Positions 37,610 to 48,733 of a stretch of DNA of 64,000 bases are shown here, one piece after another. This stretch comes from Alentia gelatinosa (lineage: Eukaryota > Annelida > Polychaeta > Phyllodocida > Polynoidae). The position numbers and the translations under genes were made by a program. Each line of letters starts with the position of its first letter. Within the stretch, counting starts at the first letter, position 1. A model generated the notes under the pieces. The model searched no databases and was not told where the DNA came from. It worked only from the letters and a program-made list of their open reading frames with translations. The DNA lies in assembly GCA_950022655.1 (NCBI GenBank), contig OX465588.1, forward strand, positions 22,802,527 to 22,866,526, read 5' to 3'.

Positions 37610-39770
37610 TCAGGTGAGCACGGCTGAGGGCATCCGCCACGGTGTTGAGTACCCCCGGCACGTGCGTGTATATGAAGTCGATCTGCAATTTTGCCTGGAC
37701 CATCCAGGCCTGACGGGCACACTCCGCAAGGACTGAGTTCCTTGCCCATCCGGATGTAAGTGCCTGGACGGTGCCCAGGTTATCACAGAAGACTTCTACC
37801 CGCGTGCCTCGATCCCGGTCGGTGAGGAACGTATTCATCGCGAATATGGTGTTAAGTGCCTCGAGCTCGGCGATACAGTCGACGGGGTCGCTGACAGGGC
37901 ACACCTGCCCGGAGTACGAGTACTTCCCGTCTGTACCTCCGATGCCCGAGAGGCACGCATCGACGATGATACACTTGGTAGGCGGGCCGCGAGGTATGAG
38001 GGCGTGGCCGTTCCAGCCCTCAGCGAAGCGGAGGAACCATTGCAAGTCCTGCCGCATCTCGGCGTTGATATTGACGTAGAAGCCGGACATCCTCCGTAGG
38101 GCCTCGAGCAATTTACTCACGAACAGCCGGGCCGGCCGTATGCACTTCGACACGTGAAGTATTTTGCCGAGGACCGACTGGAGTTGGCGTTTCGTCAGTG
38201 ATCGTTTCGCGGCGACCGCCCTAACGTGCGCCCGTACGTCCAGCAGCTTGTCCTCGGGGATGGTGAGGGACATCTCCGGGGCATTGATGACGATGCCCAG
38301 CCACGTAACGACCGGCGCCGGGGTCTGTGCCTTCTCTCGTGCCTCCGGGAGCCCGAGTTCTTTGAAAAGCTCACGGGCGATGTTAAAGTCGGCGGTCGCC
38401 TTGGCCCGGCTCGGGGACAGGATGATCAGGTCGTCCAGGTACATACATGCCTCGACCCCCTTCCGGCCGAGGATACCCACGATGCAGTCTGCCACGCACT
38501 GCATGTGGTACGAGGAGGCACGGGCACCAAACGGCATGGCCGTGTCACAGAAGTACCCGTCCTCCCATGCAAAGCATAACAACGGCCAGTCGAGGGGGTC
38601 GCACCTGAAATTCTTATATGCCCTGGCGATGTCGATGGTGGACATATAGCTACCGGGCCCGGAGGCCACCAGGCGGCCGACGAAACTGTCGACGGTCGGG
38701 AGGCAGTGGTCGCGCTCCTGCCCGTAGACTGAGTTTTTTATGATGTACCCATTTACACTTTGCTCCTTAGGGTACGTCATATCCGTAATGACACGACGGT
38801 CGTTGGAGGCCCGTTTTTCGCGTGTCATTAACGGCGACACGTGGCACCAGGGTGAGAACGGGGGTTCCTGGAATGGTCCCAGTAGGTTACTGTGCCCGCG
38901 TTCTTTCTGGATGAACTTTCTGATCTGCTCTGGGTACCCCGTGGCACTGGGGTGGTTGGGTACCCCTCGGGTGTCGCTGGTCGGCCCGATGTACCCCAGA
39001 GGGAACCCGTAGCGCACGAAGTCCAGTAGCTCCCTCCCCTCCGGTGCGTCCCCGAGGTAACGTACCCAGGCCGGTACGTTGAGATCGGAAGGGAGCTCGA
39101 TCCGTGCCCCCAGCGCGTTTGGCAGCCCGGTTTGCCGCACCTCCGAGTAGATGTATGCGTGTCCCGGCGGCCCGGGCCCGGCGAAGTCCGGCCAGTGGGC
39201 CCGCCTGTGGTCCGCGAACGCCCCGGGGTCCGTCCGGAGGCCGGGGGAGGGGACACCGGTCTCACAGACCTCCCTAATGGCCGAGAAGTCTGGTTGGGCG
39301 GCTGTGTCCATTTCCTCCCGGGGCAATTGCCGAGGTAATTGCTCGCTGTACACGCTATCACCGATAATACTGGGAGTGGATTCAGTGTGCGTGTCGTAAG
39401 CGTCCTTTGTGTTGGCCACGTGTCCGGCGGGAGGTGTTGTTGACACGTGGGGTGTTGCGTCACCCCTGCCGCACCCTTTGATCGTTAAGCCCCCCTTCCG
39501 CTGTGGTGCGCACGTACTGGGCGGGGGGGGGGCGAGCGACGCGCCTCGCTCACTCGCGGGGCGCGTCCGGTCCGTTTTTTGAACCCTGTTGTGGGAGTGC
39601 TTTGGTGTCGGCGGCGCGAGCCGAGTGTCCGGCGTGGTGCATCCGGTGTGGTGTGGGTGTCTGTGTGGGCAGAGTACTGTCGTACCCCACGCCGTACGAC
39701 AGCTTGCGGTTACAGGCGTGGATGGAGTGTGTGCACATCCTGCCGACCGAGTCGCAGAAGGAGCACACAT
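36759..39770 (-). CDS. Reverse transcriptase / RNase H polyprotein of the Ngaro-like element
   Basis: The 1003-codon frame starts from an ATG at 39770 that overlaps the gag end by 221 bp in another frame. RT motifs include NDRRVITDMTYP, the catalytic block STIDIARAYKNF and YLDD at residues 444-447. LGIVINAPEMSLTIPEDKL is in the thumb/connection. The DIRS-type RNase H lies at about residues 598-720, with VDACLSGIGG (Asp604), AELEALNTIF, FCDNLGTVQAL and HVPGVLNTVADALSR. No disruption is seen in this part. After about residue 725 the frame merely stays open across the YR gene and is low-complexity Arg/Pro/Gly-rich, so the functional product probably ends earlier or is joined to YR by a frameshift. 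Confidence 0.9.
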   Translation of the reverse strand: MCAPSATRSAGCAHTPSTPVTASCRTAWGTTVLCPHRHPHHTGCTTPDTRLAPPTPKHSHNRVQKTDRTRPASERGASLAPPPPSTCAPQRKGGLTIKGCGRGDATPHVSTTPPAGHVANTKDAYDTHTESTPSIIGDSVYSEQLPRQLPREEMDTAAQPDFSAIREVCETGVPSPGLRTDPGAFADHRRAHWPDFAGPGPPGHAYIYSEVRQTGLPNALGARIELPSDLNVPAWVRYLGDAPEGRELLDFVRYGFPLGYIGPTSDTRGVPNHPSATGYPEQIRKFIQKERGHSNLLGPFQEPPFSPWCHVSPLMTREKRASNDRRVITDMTYPKEQSVNGYIIKNSVYGQERDHCLPTVDSFVGRLVASGPGSYMSTIDIARAYKNFRCDPLDWPLLCFAWEDGYFCDTAMPFGARASSYHMQCVADCIVGILGRKGVEACMYLDDLIILSPSRAKATADFNIARELFKELGLPEAREKAQTPAPVVTWLGIVINAPEMSLTIPEDKLLDVRAHVRAVAAKRSLTKRQLQSVLGKILHVSKCIRPARLFVSKLLEALRRMSGFYVNINAEMRQDLQWFLRFAEGWNGHALIPRGPPTKCIIVDACLSGIGGTDGKYSYSGQVCPVSDPVDCIAELEALNTIFAMNTFLTDRDRGTRVEVFCDNLGTVQALTSGWARNSVLAECARQAWMVQAKLQIDFIYTHVPGVLNTVADALSRAHLTSREFDKAATFTKFHSLTEVTPCTHATFIPVLRLMCRSGATLSPDEGICSPIRGTCPRNGREPAERRRDLPRVLPADGGRPAEAHGELYHGVPRIRRGPRPLAGHGRESPLTRAVAPATDGRGCRTHGGLPDQAGPRGDAAKQDVSAQRETSSAVGRDPSRPRGPYGLTNSPRSTGRYLDHLLRGSEAERSSAPDALEVRRGTTPVAPGCGGWPSTRDRPGESRQKHAARGGGENGHAAGVTRSTVLPGTCYTPDAGGVPYGQPRGPVPPARTRSDRYDKDPH

Positions 39771-40659
39771 GTAACCATTTAATTCCCCGCTCCTGGTGGC
39801 CGTTTCGCTGCCGACACCCTCTCTCCGAGTTGTATGCCCGGCATGGCAGCTCGTGCCCTCCGGACTTTTCTCCTCCTTGACTCGCGCCGTTCCCAGCCGT
39901 AGGGGTCATGGCCAGACGAACCCGTACATCCTGGATTCGTACATGATCCGACCAATAAATACGTCCCGCCTCCACCTGGTCAAAAATGAAGTTGGACCAA
40001 CGGCGCACGCCGGCCCACGGCCGTGCCTGCGCGTCCACGGAGACCTGGTGGAGGTGACGATACATGTCCTTACGGTCACACTCCTGGGTAGCACGGTCGT
40101 CCTCCATGAGTGCCAGGAAAGCACTGATGTACTCGAGGGGGCCCAGCGTACCCCTGACCTCAAGTTTCTGACTGAGGGTATATATGCCCTCACGGTCCAC
40201 AAACATGAACGGCTTGGAAATCAAACGAGAGGTGGTCAAATCTGAGGCCAACTTACCAGCCGTTCTCTCATGTCGTAGGGCCTCACAGTCGAGCTCCCTT
40301 TGTAGCAAATCCTCCGGCATGTACTGCTCCCGCAGCTGCCTCGGTGGTGGTAGCCGTGCGGTCTGCTCGTGCGCCCATTCCCTGGTCCGGGCCTCCACGG
40401 CTGTCGGTTCCGTCGGCGGCCTCGACCTCGAAGCCCGGGACGAGGATCATTGGCGAGACATTCTGTTGATTGCCTCCATCATGCTATCCATCTTGTTCTC
40501 CAGGGCGGTCATCCTCGAGGACTTAACGGTCGACCCGTTGTCGGAGACTGACGCCACGTGGTCCGTGCCCGTTTGTCTCGAGTCTGAGACCGTACCTTCG
40601 TTGTCTGGTCCTTGGGATGGTCCAGCGACGGGATTACTGCGCGTATTCGGTGGACCCAT
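39550..40659 (-). CDS. Gag-like protein of the Ngaro-like element, in-frame TGA
   Basis: The ATG at 40659 (MGPPNTRSNPVAGP) starts a 70-codon segment ending in a short coiled-coil-like helix (MTALENKMDSMMEAINRMS). A TGA at 40449-40447 follows. The same frame then runs uninterrupted to 39550 (about 298 codons), with a helical middle (LGPLEYISAFLALMED) and a Cys/His cluster of zinc-finger type (CRAYNSERGC ... HVCSFCDSVGRMCTHS) at about 39700-39846. The downstream piece has no ATG before the conserved part. Either the TGA is a mutation (one C-to-T step from CGA) or the protein is made by readthrough. Role in the family: nucleic-acid-binding coat-like protein. Confidence 0.75.
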
Positions 40660-40760
40660 GTTGAACTCTTCTCCTCACTCGTGATGCGTGTTCCTCGTGA
40701 TAGAATGGACGTGCCGGCCCGTACTCGTGGAGTATGAGGCTGCGAGCACGTGGCCAAAAA

Positions 40761-40963
40761 GACGAGAAAGACTGGAGTAGGTGTGTACTGCAGTACAGCT
40801 GGAGAAGAAGTGAGACCGGGACCGATGGCTTGGCCGCGCTCGTGACTGCGCAGTACGTGTGAGAGCCGCTGGGGGGCAGGAGGGGCGCTCGTGTCGCGCG
40901 AGAGGGGGGAACACCAGGGGGAGCAATGACCACCCCTGACCAACGGCCATGGGTCACCCATTA
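40761..40963 (-). repeat. Split direct repeat A1 (5' terminal)
   Basis: 203 bp, identical by eye to 36040-36242. It forms the 5' terminus of the element in coding orientation. The first gag ATG lies about 100 bp inside. Confidence 0.92.
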
Positions 40964-40968
40964 TAACC

Positions 40969-41300
40969 ATCCAGCATCAAAGGCTTGGGAATTGGATTGG
41001 CTCGTAGACATCCGTACTCACCAGTGTTTGCGTGTTCCACAATATGTTTATGCAAATCAATTTTACATGTTATCATATCAACAGAGGTGCCTTTGGAGAG
41101 GCAGGTGCAAGGAGACTGATGTCTAGCCGATGTATCCAGCATCAAAGGCTTGGGAATTGGATTGGCTCGTAGACATCCGTACTCACCAGTGTTTGCGTGT
41201 TCCACAATATGTTTATGCAAATCAATTTTACATGTTATCATATCAACAGAGGTGCCTTTGGAGAGGCAGGTGCAAGGAGACTGATGTCTAGCCGATGTAT
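40969..41300. repeat. 165-bp perfect tandem duplication flanking the YR element
   Basis: Two adjoining copies (period 165, about 40969-41135 and 41134-41300) appear identical. The first begins six bases from the end of the retrotransposon. It encodes nothing recognisable. Confidence 0.93.
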
Positions 41301-41990
41301 AGCTAGTCCTGCAGCGGTGGTTCCTATATGTCAGGTAAAAACGTTACTTTTAGTCTTGGCAACTATACCCCGCCATATGTGTGCATCGGCTGGGACGCAT
41401 TAAGGAGTCAAATAACTCAAAGGATCATTCTTTTATTGAGTTGAATTGAAGGATTGCCTACAGTAGTGTTTCGTAGGAATAGGCTGAAGAAGGGCAGAGC
41501 TCGAGTTGGATTCTGTTGAGGGCGCCGTTCGAAATCGATATTTGTACTTTATATAATACTGTCGCAAGCTCGCGACAGAATGAAACTACCTGAGTAACAT
41601 CAAGTTATAACAAGGACCACTACCTCCGACTTTTGTACAATGCCCACATAATTTGTCCCTAATTTGTCGGCAGGTGAAAATGCCACAATAGAGGGATGCG
41701 GCATTATCAATCTTTGCCACCAATTATGGCTTTTGGACAAAACCTCACGATTATTTGCCATTAGAGGGCAGATAATCGTACATTAGAACATGGGAAAAGA
41801 ATTCCAGGGACATTTAATACAAGGTCATAGAGCAAGTTTTAAATGTCTGGTGGACAGAGTGAGGTAAAGTGATTACAATAATGTAAATAATTAAGCCGTA
41901 TCAGTCGTTTCTCGACCCATTTGGGCACAGAACGGATGGATTGAACACCACCTGTTACTCCCACCAACTTGTCATCCCCCTTCTTTACGG
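41301..41990. other. Non-coding; short palindrome and CTCF-like core
   Basis: CTGTCGCAAGCTCGCGACAG at 41560-41579 is a small hairpin. GCCATTAGAGGGCAG at 41757-41771 resembles a CTCF core. Nothing else was recognised. Confidence 0.4.
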
Positions 41991-42460
41991 CACTTGGACT
42001 AATCCTAGCGGCCACCCCTCAGTAGATTGCATAAGAATCGAAAAGGGTGTAGCTACCCCCTTGAGAATTTTATGTTGTGGCATCCCTTTGACAGATTTTA
42101 AGCTATTGCTTAGTGTTCTGTGATTTCAGGATCCAGGTATATTACCAATTTCGTTTTCACTACTGCCACTGCCATTGGATATTTTCGACAGCCTGTTCCA
42201 ATGATATAATGCCTGAAGGGTATAAAATGTTTTATATGCAATGTTTTACTATGTGCCAATATTGTGGCATTCGTTAAAAGCACTTTGAGCTACTTTTTAG
42301 TGTTCTGTGTTCCCGCGGTCCAATTTTCCTACCCCTGCTGCGACTCTAGCCAGATATCTTTGACAGCCACTTCTAAAGACTATAAAAGCTTTTTAGATCT
42401 AGCTTTTTGCTATGTTGTTATGTTGTGGCATCCCTTAGCAACATTTCAAGCTTTTTAAAC
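41990..42460. repeat. Diverged tandem repeat, period about 170 bp
   Basis: Related blocks recur: TGTTGTGGCATCCCTTTGAC near 42072, ATTGTGGCATTCGTTAAAAG near 42261 and TGTTGTGGCATCCCTTAGC near 42422. Each is followed by an AGCTxxTTTTxAGTGTTCTGTG-like stretch or its remnant. Divergence is high. Confidence 0.5.
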
Positions 42461-45125
42461 GACTTTTCAAGATTGGCCCAAGGACTACAAAAACATATGA
42501 GAAAGCCTGACTACAAAATTGGCTATCATTCATGCCAGACAGCTACAGCATTAGTTAAATAAAACTCGATTCCCCAATCTGAATAGCCTAATAAATAGAA
42601 TGAAGAAGGTGGGCTTCAAGTGTGTAGGGAAATTATATACTGATTAGTGTTCTCCTCCAAATCTATAGGACTTCACAAATGCTTCACTTGAAGATCAGTA
42701 CTGAATGTTGATATCTATGCCAATATTCAAAGAGGATGTTCTAATACTGGTTCTCACTTTATCAAAGACTGCGGTTTGTTGGTCAGTAGATGGATACACA
42801 TTAAAACTTAATTATTGTTCGCACAGTTCGACAACCGATCAGGCAGAAATGCTTACAGCAAACAAGTTTATTCCCAAAACGGCCTCATTAAATACTCCAG
42901 CTCAGTTCCATTTAACTCAGTACCATTTTTTTAATAGGCCAAGGGAAAAGATATCGGAGGTATGCACTAATAAAAACGTTCAACCTATATTATCTATTCA
43001 AAATTAAGATTTTTTTCACACCTGTGAACGTACATGTAACATCTAATAGTTCGCAAAGGTATACTCCTCCGGTGGGAATCTCTCCATGGTGAGAAGAAAT
43101 GTGAATCAATCCGTGGCATACCTCTAAAGGAGGCCATATACTACATGTACGTATAATTCATCACATGGCCATGCAGCCTAAAGACATTATGAAGTCGGTT
43201 GTGGCATTTCTATTGCACAATGTTAATGCAATTGGAGGAAATTATATTCCTTCGTCACCACCTTTTCCTACGCCATAACTGAGCGGCCTCTTCCTGGGAC
43301 CTTATGGAAGACAAAATGTAATTTGGTTCGAGCTGCGCGCATGCGTCAGAAAGCAAATGCTGGTTGCCCGGATATTCAACTAACACATCGCCTTCTCGCG
43401 CGCTTTAGCCACTATGAAAAGCCAAGTGTCGTCTGTGAAGAGAACCGTGTGCATTATGCTTTGTCTGGCCGCCAATAGGGGGCACTCAAGTCGATAAGGA
43501 AGCAGGAGACATTGCTTTGGAAAAGACCACATTTGTGGCAATAGATTTCGATAAGTAAAATGACCGACTTCCCCTGAGGCACAAAGACTGGGGTACTGGG
43601 TTAAAGGTATTTATCATGTACAGTTTTCCCTTCAACACCAGGCGGTGATAATTGTCGGACCTGAGGCAATACTAAAAAAAATGGGCTGTCAAGAAGGGCA
43701 GGACATTACATATTCGGCACATCAACACAGAAGAATACTTTCTGACCAGTATAGGTCTGAAAACAGTTTTTAGATATCTTTCGATAATCAAAAATTATTG
43801 ACCTACGAATCATTTCGTCAGTATTGTCCGGACTCTAACAGGGAGCAAAAAGCTTAACTCTCCTCGTAATATATTTGGGAATTCCTTGATGGATACGTGG
43901 AATTGTAGCCACAGTATGCGCTACATCTCTATTCATGATACCTTATTTTCCTGGACAACGCAGGTAATGCTTTATCATAGAATAAGTTTAAAAAAGACAG
44001 AACAATACCTCCAGCGATCTAATATCGTGTCATATGCTCCATAAAAACGGTCCTCTTGATATTAATATCACGAAGCTCGGATGAAGTAGTTTTCGTTTTT
44101 TATCCTCAAGCAGATACTCATCTATCTGCTGCCTCGAGTGGGTCATGCATTACGACAGCGCATTTAACCATCTTACGACATCCACTATCCCCAAGAATTG
44201 TTACTGGAAAGACGCTTAGATATGCCAGTTGTTTTTGCTATTCTTGTCAAGTCGAGTATCATGAGAGTAGATGGCATCCAATGGAGGGCTTAGCTCCATT
44301 ATGTTCCTTGAAGGTTGATTATTCCACCTAAAAATTAGCTGCATCTAGTCTATCACTAACAGGGTGTTTATGTATTGTATCATCATACATGCACATAAAA
44401 TCAATGAAGTAAATATTATCCTGTCGACAATGAGCTAGTGGACAGAAACATATAAACAAAAAGAAACTGGTCCAGCAGCCAAGAGTATCATTTAGGCCTC
44501 CCCTCGACTTCTCTGGTATTTTTTTTCTCTGCTGATTGTTCATCATTGTAATTTATATAATGATATTTACGATGGTGTGGACCGTGACATGACAAAGCTG
44601 CCTACATTAAATCAAGTATTTCAAAAGAGCATTGTTTAGAGGTTCCCTATATATGTATGTTAACGACCGAAATAGATCTATAGGTTTAATGAGTTATGTT
44701 CTTCTGTGCCATGATAATTGTATAAAATGAAATTTCTGATGTTTGGAATAAGTTTATAAGATATGTAACATGGAACATGGTTTTCGAACTCTTGGATCAT
44801 AATTGGTTGGGGTAATCAGATAATCAGTTCGATTCTGCCTGTATACCGGTTATTGATTTAGTTCTGGTATTTTTGCAATCCCGTTTTGAAACCATTTTAT
44901 GCTTGGAAGCTTCTGTATTTCTACAAGCAGCAAATACCACAAATTCTCTCACCTATATTAAGGGAACATTTTGAGAAACTCGAATTATAAAATTCAAATG
45001 CTACTTGTTTGGTCAGCAGATGCCTTATTTTCATAAAATTCGAATATTCGGTTACTTCCTTGCCTGAATACCTTCTCTGATTGCTTATCAAAGTTGAGGT
45101 TTGAATCGATATCCACTCCTGGATA
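42461..45125. other. Non-coding stretch; NRF1- and CTCF-like sites
   Basis: GCGCGCATGCGT near 43334 resembles an NRF1 site, and CCGCCAATAGGGGGCAC at 43469-43485 resembles a CTCF core. Between them lies a GC-elevated stretch. No exon was assigned. Confidence 0.35.
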
Positions 45126-45129
45126 AGTA

Positions 45130-45380
45130 TACCAGTTTAATATTGCCAGTTAACTTTGCCCCAATTCATACATTTATCTAGCTTAATTTCGAGTATTATG
45201 GCAATATTTGCAAAGTTTGTGCCACTGTGGTAGATAAAAATTCCATCCGAATATAGTATAAACTGCGACCAGTACCTAGATCATTTATAAAGTATATAAG
45301 CAATAGAGACCCAAAGACCGATCCTTGCATACCACCATTTTCAATAGAAATATAATAATTTTTCACATTTCATAGAATTC
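45130..45380 (-). pseudogene. LINE reverse transcriptase fragment
   Basis: On the minus strand, from 45336, the frame reads GGMQGSVFGSLLLIYFINDL, a decayed GxPQGSxxGPxLFxxYINDL block of non-LTR RT. It then reads LYSDGIFIYHSG, where the YADD box has become YSDG, and ILEIKLDKCMNWG. It stops at about 45137. Only the palm region remains. Confidence 0.75.
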
Positions 45381-45424
45381 ATTAGATTTTATTTGCCCAA
45401 CTCCGGCCTCCTCTCTTTTATCCA

Positions 45425-45960
45425 GGGAAAAAAATAATGGAGGTCACGTATGGAGTTCCTCAAGGCTCCGTTATTGGTCCACTTTTCTTCCTCATTTTAG
45501 CGATTAATTTCAGTGATAAGGTAACAGATTGAAATGTCTACAGTCTGATCATAGTTTCATTCTCTTGGAAAGAGGAATCCATTCGGCTAATATGAGGAGT
45601 AGGCTCTACGCAGCAGCTCTTAAAGTCATGACATGGTGTGAAACCATGGCTGAAAGGTGAACAGCTATAAAATACGAACCTGTTTTGTTCAGTGGGCCTA
45701 GCAAGCTGAGATTAGGGACTCCACCCTAAGAGTCCTATCCATACCTTGGTTTTCATCACTATCAGTATCACCCTGAGTTTTGGTAACCACAATAATATCA
45801 TTAGTAAGTCTTTCAAAAATATAATTTATATTTTAAACAAATATAGAAAATCGATGAGTAGATAACTGGTTCTACATATCTATACTCCATTGATACATCC
45901 TGTAATGGTATACCTAATTTTCATAATTAATGGCGCCCTCCAAGAATTCAACCTGTCGTA
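45425..45960 (+). pseudogene. LINE reverse transcriptase fragment, opposite orientation
   Basis: From about 45439 one frame reads EVTYGVPQGSVIGPLFFLIL. Further on, with frame changes, come DHSFILLERGIHSAN (after a lost YADD), KVMTWCETMAER and LFSGPSKLRLGT. The final block, LHIYTPLIHPVMVY, matches the C-terminal part of LINE RTs. Multiple stops and shifts are present. It lies 5'-to-5' with the fragment at 45130-45380. Confidence 0.75.
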
Positions 45961-47730
45961 AGTAGCCAACCTTTTCCACGCGTTTTTCAGTTCGTGTTAC
46001 TGTCTGATAATCTAGATTTATACAAGAATGCTATATGCAATATGCCAAAAAAAAACCATAAACTAGAAAGTGTTTCAGACTTTTTGATATGATTAAGTAA
46101 AAAAATACCTTGAGATACAGCTTCCTGAAAATGAGAACTTGAGGATCCAATACCGCAGAAACTGCATGTCTCAGTACACACTAGATGTCTACCTCACCTA
46201 ATGCCAGAATAACGAGGGTATTCTGCCAGCCAAAAGACTAATTCGGTCATTGAATGTACTGTTGCAAAGCCTTTGGAATGAATTAGGGTTCTGTGAATAA
46301 TAAAGGATTGAGTCCAGCCTCCATGTGTTGTTTAACACAGAGTTCGCGCCTTGAAACATCGCATCTTAGATGTAAAAAAACCCAGATGTTATATTTAAGG
46401 AATATCCTTTCCCCACAAATGTCTCCATAGACATTTTTGGCAAACAAGCTAGTTTTTCCCCCCAGCAGTGATGCAATACCAGTGTCAGATACATTTGTGG
46501 CCAGATAGGGCATGTGTCCTTACAAGTCTTAGTGATCACGTTTATAAGTACATAATAGATTCACTCATAGAAAGCAGACGGTGTTGCACTCATAGTTATT
46601 AAGGTAAACAAAAGATGGTCCTTGTGTATCTAAATAAAAATCCGTACATATATATGCAGGACTTTGGAACTGAGAATCGTTACGTTTCTAATTGATAATG
46701 AACGGTAAACTTTAACTTTAAGCAATTGGTTCTATCTGGCAGCAAACGACAATATTTCTACCTGCTCGGGACATTATGTTAGGAAGCCATTGATGGAGAT
46801 TGCAAAAGCCTGTCTTCATACATCTTAAAATGCCGCCAAGTAGAATAACACACAATTACAGTGAACCTTTAGGAGAGACAGCCAATTTCCATTTTCAGCA
46901 TTTTAAGTGGAGGCTCAACGAGGAAAACTAAAACCTGGCAGGGACCGTCGCAGTCTGTACGACTACAGCAAGACACGCGATTCCCATTTGTCTTAGTTTG
47001 CAGAGGTTCTTGAGAGAGAGTTTCATAACTTAATATTATGGGTGGAGAATTTCCAATACAAATTCTAATGGCTGACGTTTTCTTCATTCATCCAGTGGAC
47101 AAGTGTGCAAATGAAAGGCGTATTTGTCCTAAAAATTCTGTCACTCTGTTGCAGTTTATGGCAAATATAATATCACTAAAAGAATAACTGTTTGAATGTT
47201 GAAACTGTTAATTAATAAATATAAAGAAAACATGTTCCGGTTCTGAGCTAATGTGAATTATTCTTCAAGTGTAATAAGCTTAAGGACTTATAAAATGTAG
47301 TTTTTGGATAACGATACTACTGTGTAAAACAATACTGTATGCCTCTAGTCTCACTTCATAGACACAGCGCATTCATTTCGATCTATATTCAAGCGTCCTG
47401 AAATCAATAGCTACAATGTATACATGTATCAAACTTTGATGTCAGATGGGAATGCGTCTTCTTCAGCATAGACCAGATGGAACCATGCAGTTTGCATCAG
47501 AGGCCTGTGTTTCATGAACTCCTCTATAATGTAGGGTAAAGGGCAGGTCTGATGGGGTGTACGGTTGTGGGGGTGGGTCAAAAGACCTTGTCTTTGTCTT
47601 TGATGACTCGGCTTGTTTGCATGAGTATACATGTGCATGCATCAGATCCCACATTATATCCATCGGTTTTATGTTCATTATTTTTATGCTGCTTTCCCCG
47701 AGATGAAACAAAGGACACTGTTAACCTATG
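45961..47730. other. Non-coding, nothing recognised
   Basis: AT-rich. A minus-strand frame at 46869-47087 includes CCSRTDCDGPCQ but has no recognised domain or firm splice context. Confidence 0.35.
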
Positions 47731-48480
47731 CCCCTGGACCGCCTCTGTGCGGCCTGGGTTTTGGTTTGTGAACCAGGAACAAGACTGCCCCCTCTCCTCA
47801 ACCCCCCTGATCCCCTTTACCACCAGGTGGCGTCTCAGACGAGCCCCACTTTATCCCGCACCCCTATTGCGACAGAAGGGGGATCGATCGGAAGAGGCAC
47901 GCCCCCACCTGCTACACCCACGCCGCCTAGCGTCTCAGCGGTAGGCAGGGCGTGCGCACGCAGTCCGCGTTCGGACAAACAATTGCTCTGTTCTGCTCGC
48001 CTTCAAAGACTTGGAGCAGATGGGATGCTCTGACCCCTGCCGCCACCTAGCGGTCAGTGTCAGGGCTCGGGCTGCCCCCTGGTGATCAATGTGTGACCTC
48101 GACAGCGTCTCTGACAGGGATTTCTCCTTGGTGGAGATTTCAGTGTCAGGTGCAAGTAGGACGGGAGAGAGTAGGGCTCGGGAGCCCCTCTTTCCTCTCA
48201 GTCGTCTCTCATACCCAGCCCCGTTCACCCTTTTCATCTCTACTGTTCTTTTCCCCCGTCTCCGGGCCATTGTCCCCTCAATGCCTCCATGACACATGCG
48301 CTGAAATGGAGGGAAATAATGAGGGATGTAGCACACAGATACCTTAAACCATCTCCACCCCACAATCACCCTACAGTCGCCGTTCACCTATCAGGTAGTG
48401 ATTACAGGTGTGTTGTAAGCGGGGGAGTGCACTCAGTCTCCCACGATATCATGGGACAGATTGGATCCAAGTGGTGAGGT
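47730..48480. promoter_or_regulatory. GC-rich block with clustered CTCF-like sites
   Basis: Within about 270 bp there are four sequences matching the CTCF core CCRSYAGRKGGCRS closely: CCACCAGGTGGCGT at 47820-47833 (+), CGCCGCCTAGCGT at 47921-47933 (minus), CCGCCACCTAGCGG at 48040-48053 (minus) and GCTGCCCCCTGGTGAT at 48071-48086 (minus). Surrounding sequence is GC- and pyrimidine-rich. Overlapping open frames on both strands have no recognisable domains. An insulator or domain boundary is the inferred role. Confidence 0.4.
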
Positions 48481-48733
48481 CGACAGGTCGCACCGTGAGA
48501 CCATTCGCCAGAGCTCATCTTCTGTTTTCCTGCATCACTAACATGCGATAATGTCGTTAAAATTCATTTCTAGACACGAACTATCACGTGATTCACAACC
48601 GAGAGGTCAGTGCCCTTTCTGCTGCAGGGTTCACCTGAAACGTTTCCGATGAGGCTAATGTTATCTCCAAAGTACGCAATTTAGGCAGGTCTAAGCTGGT
48701 TACCTTCAGTAGGATATATATATATATATATAT

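Larger units (their letters stand above)
35711..40963 (-). mobile_element. Ngaro-like YR retrotransposon with split direct repeats, near-complete
   Basis: On the minus strand the order is A1 (40963-40761), gag, RT/RNase H, YR, B1 (36491-36239), A2 (36242-36040), a 76-bp unique spacer, then B2 (35963-35711). A1/A2 (203 bp) and B1/B2 (253 bp) look identical. B1 and A2 share their junction tetranucleotide TAAT (minus strand), and the same TAAT is found at both outer ends. This is the layout expected when a circular intermediate is inserted by a tyrosine recombinase without target-site duplication. The interior is GC-rich, in sharp contrast to the AT-rich flanks. There is no integrase, no protease and no LTR. 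No methyltransferase domain was seen, which favours Ngaro-like over DIRS1-like. Confidence 0.9.

Noticed and set aside
36762..40684. Many plus-strand open frames across the retrotransposon
   Set aside because: They are antisense shadows of the GC-rich gag, RT and YR genes.
47552..48387. Several overlapping frames of 96-150 codons on both strands
   Set aside because: They are GC-rich, low-complexity and open on both strands. CTCF-like motifs explain the block better.
48712..48733. (TA)n run considered as a target-site signal of the fold-back element
   Set aside because: It is a microsatellite. The other end lacks a matching duplication.
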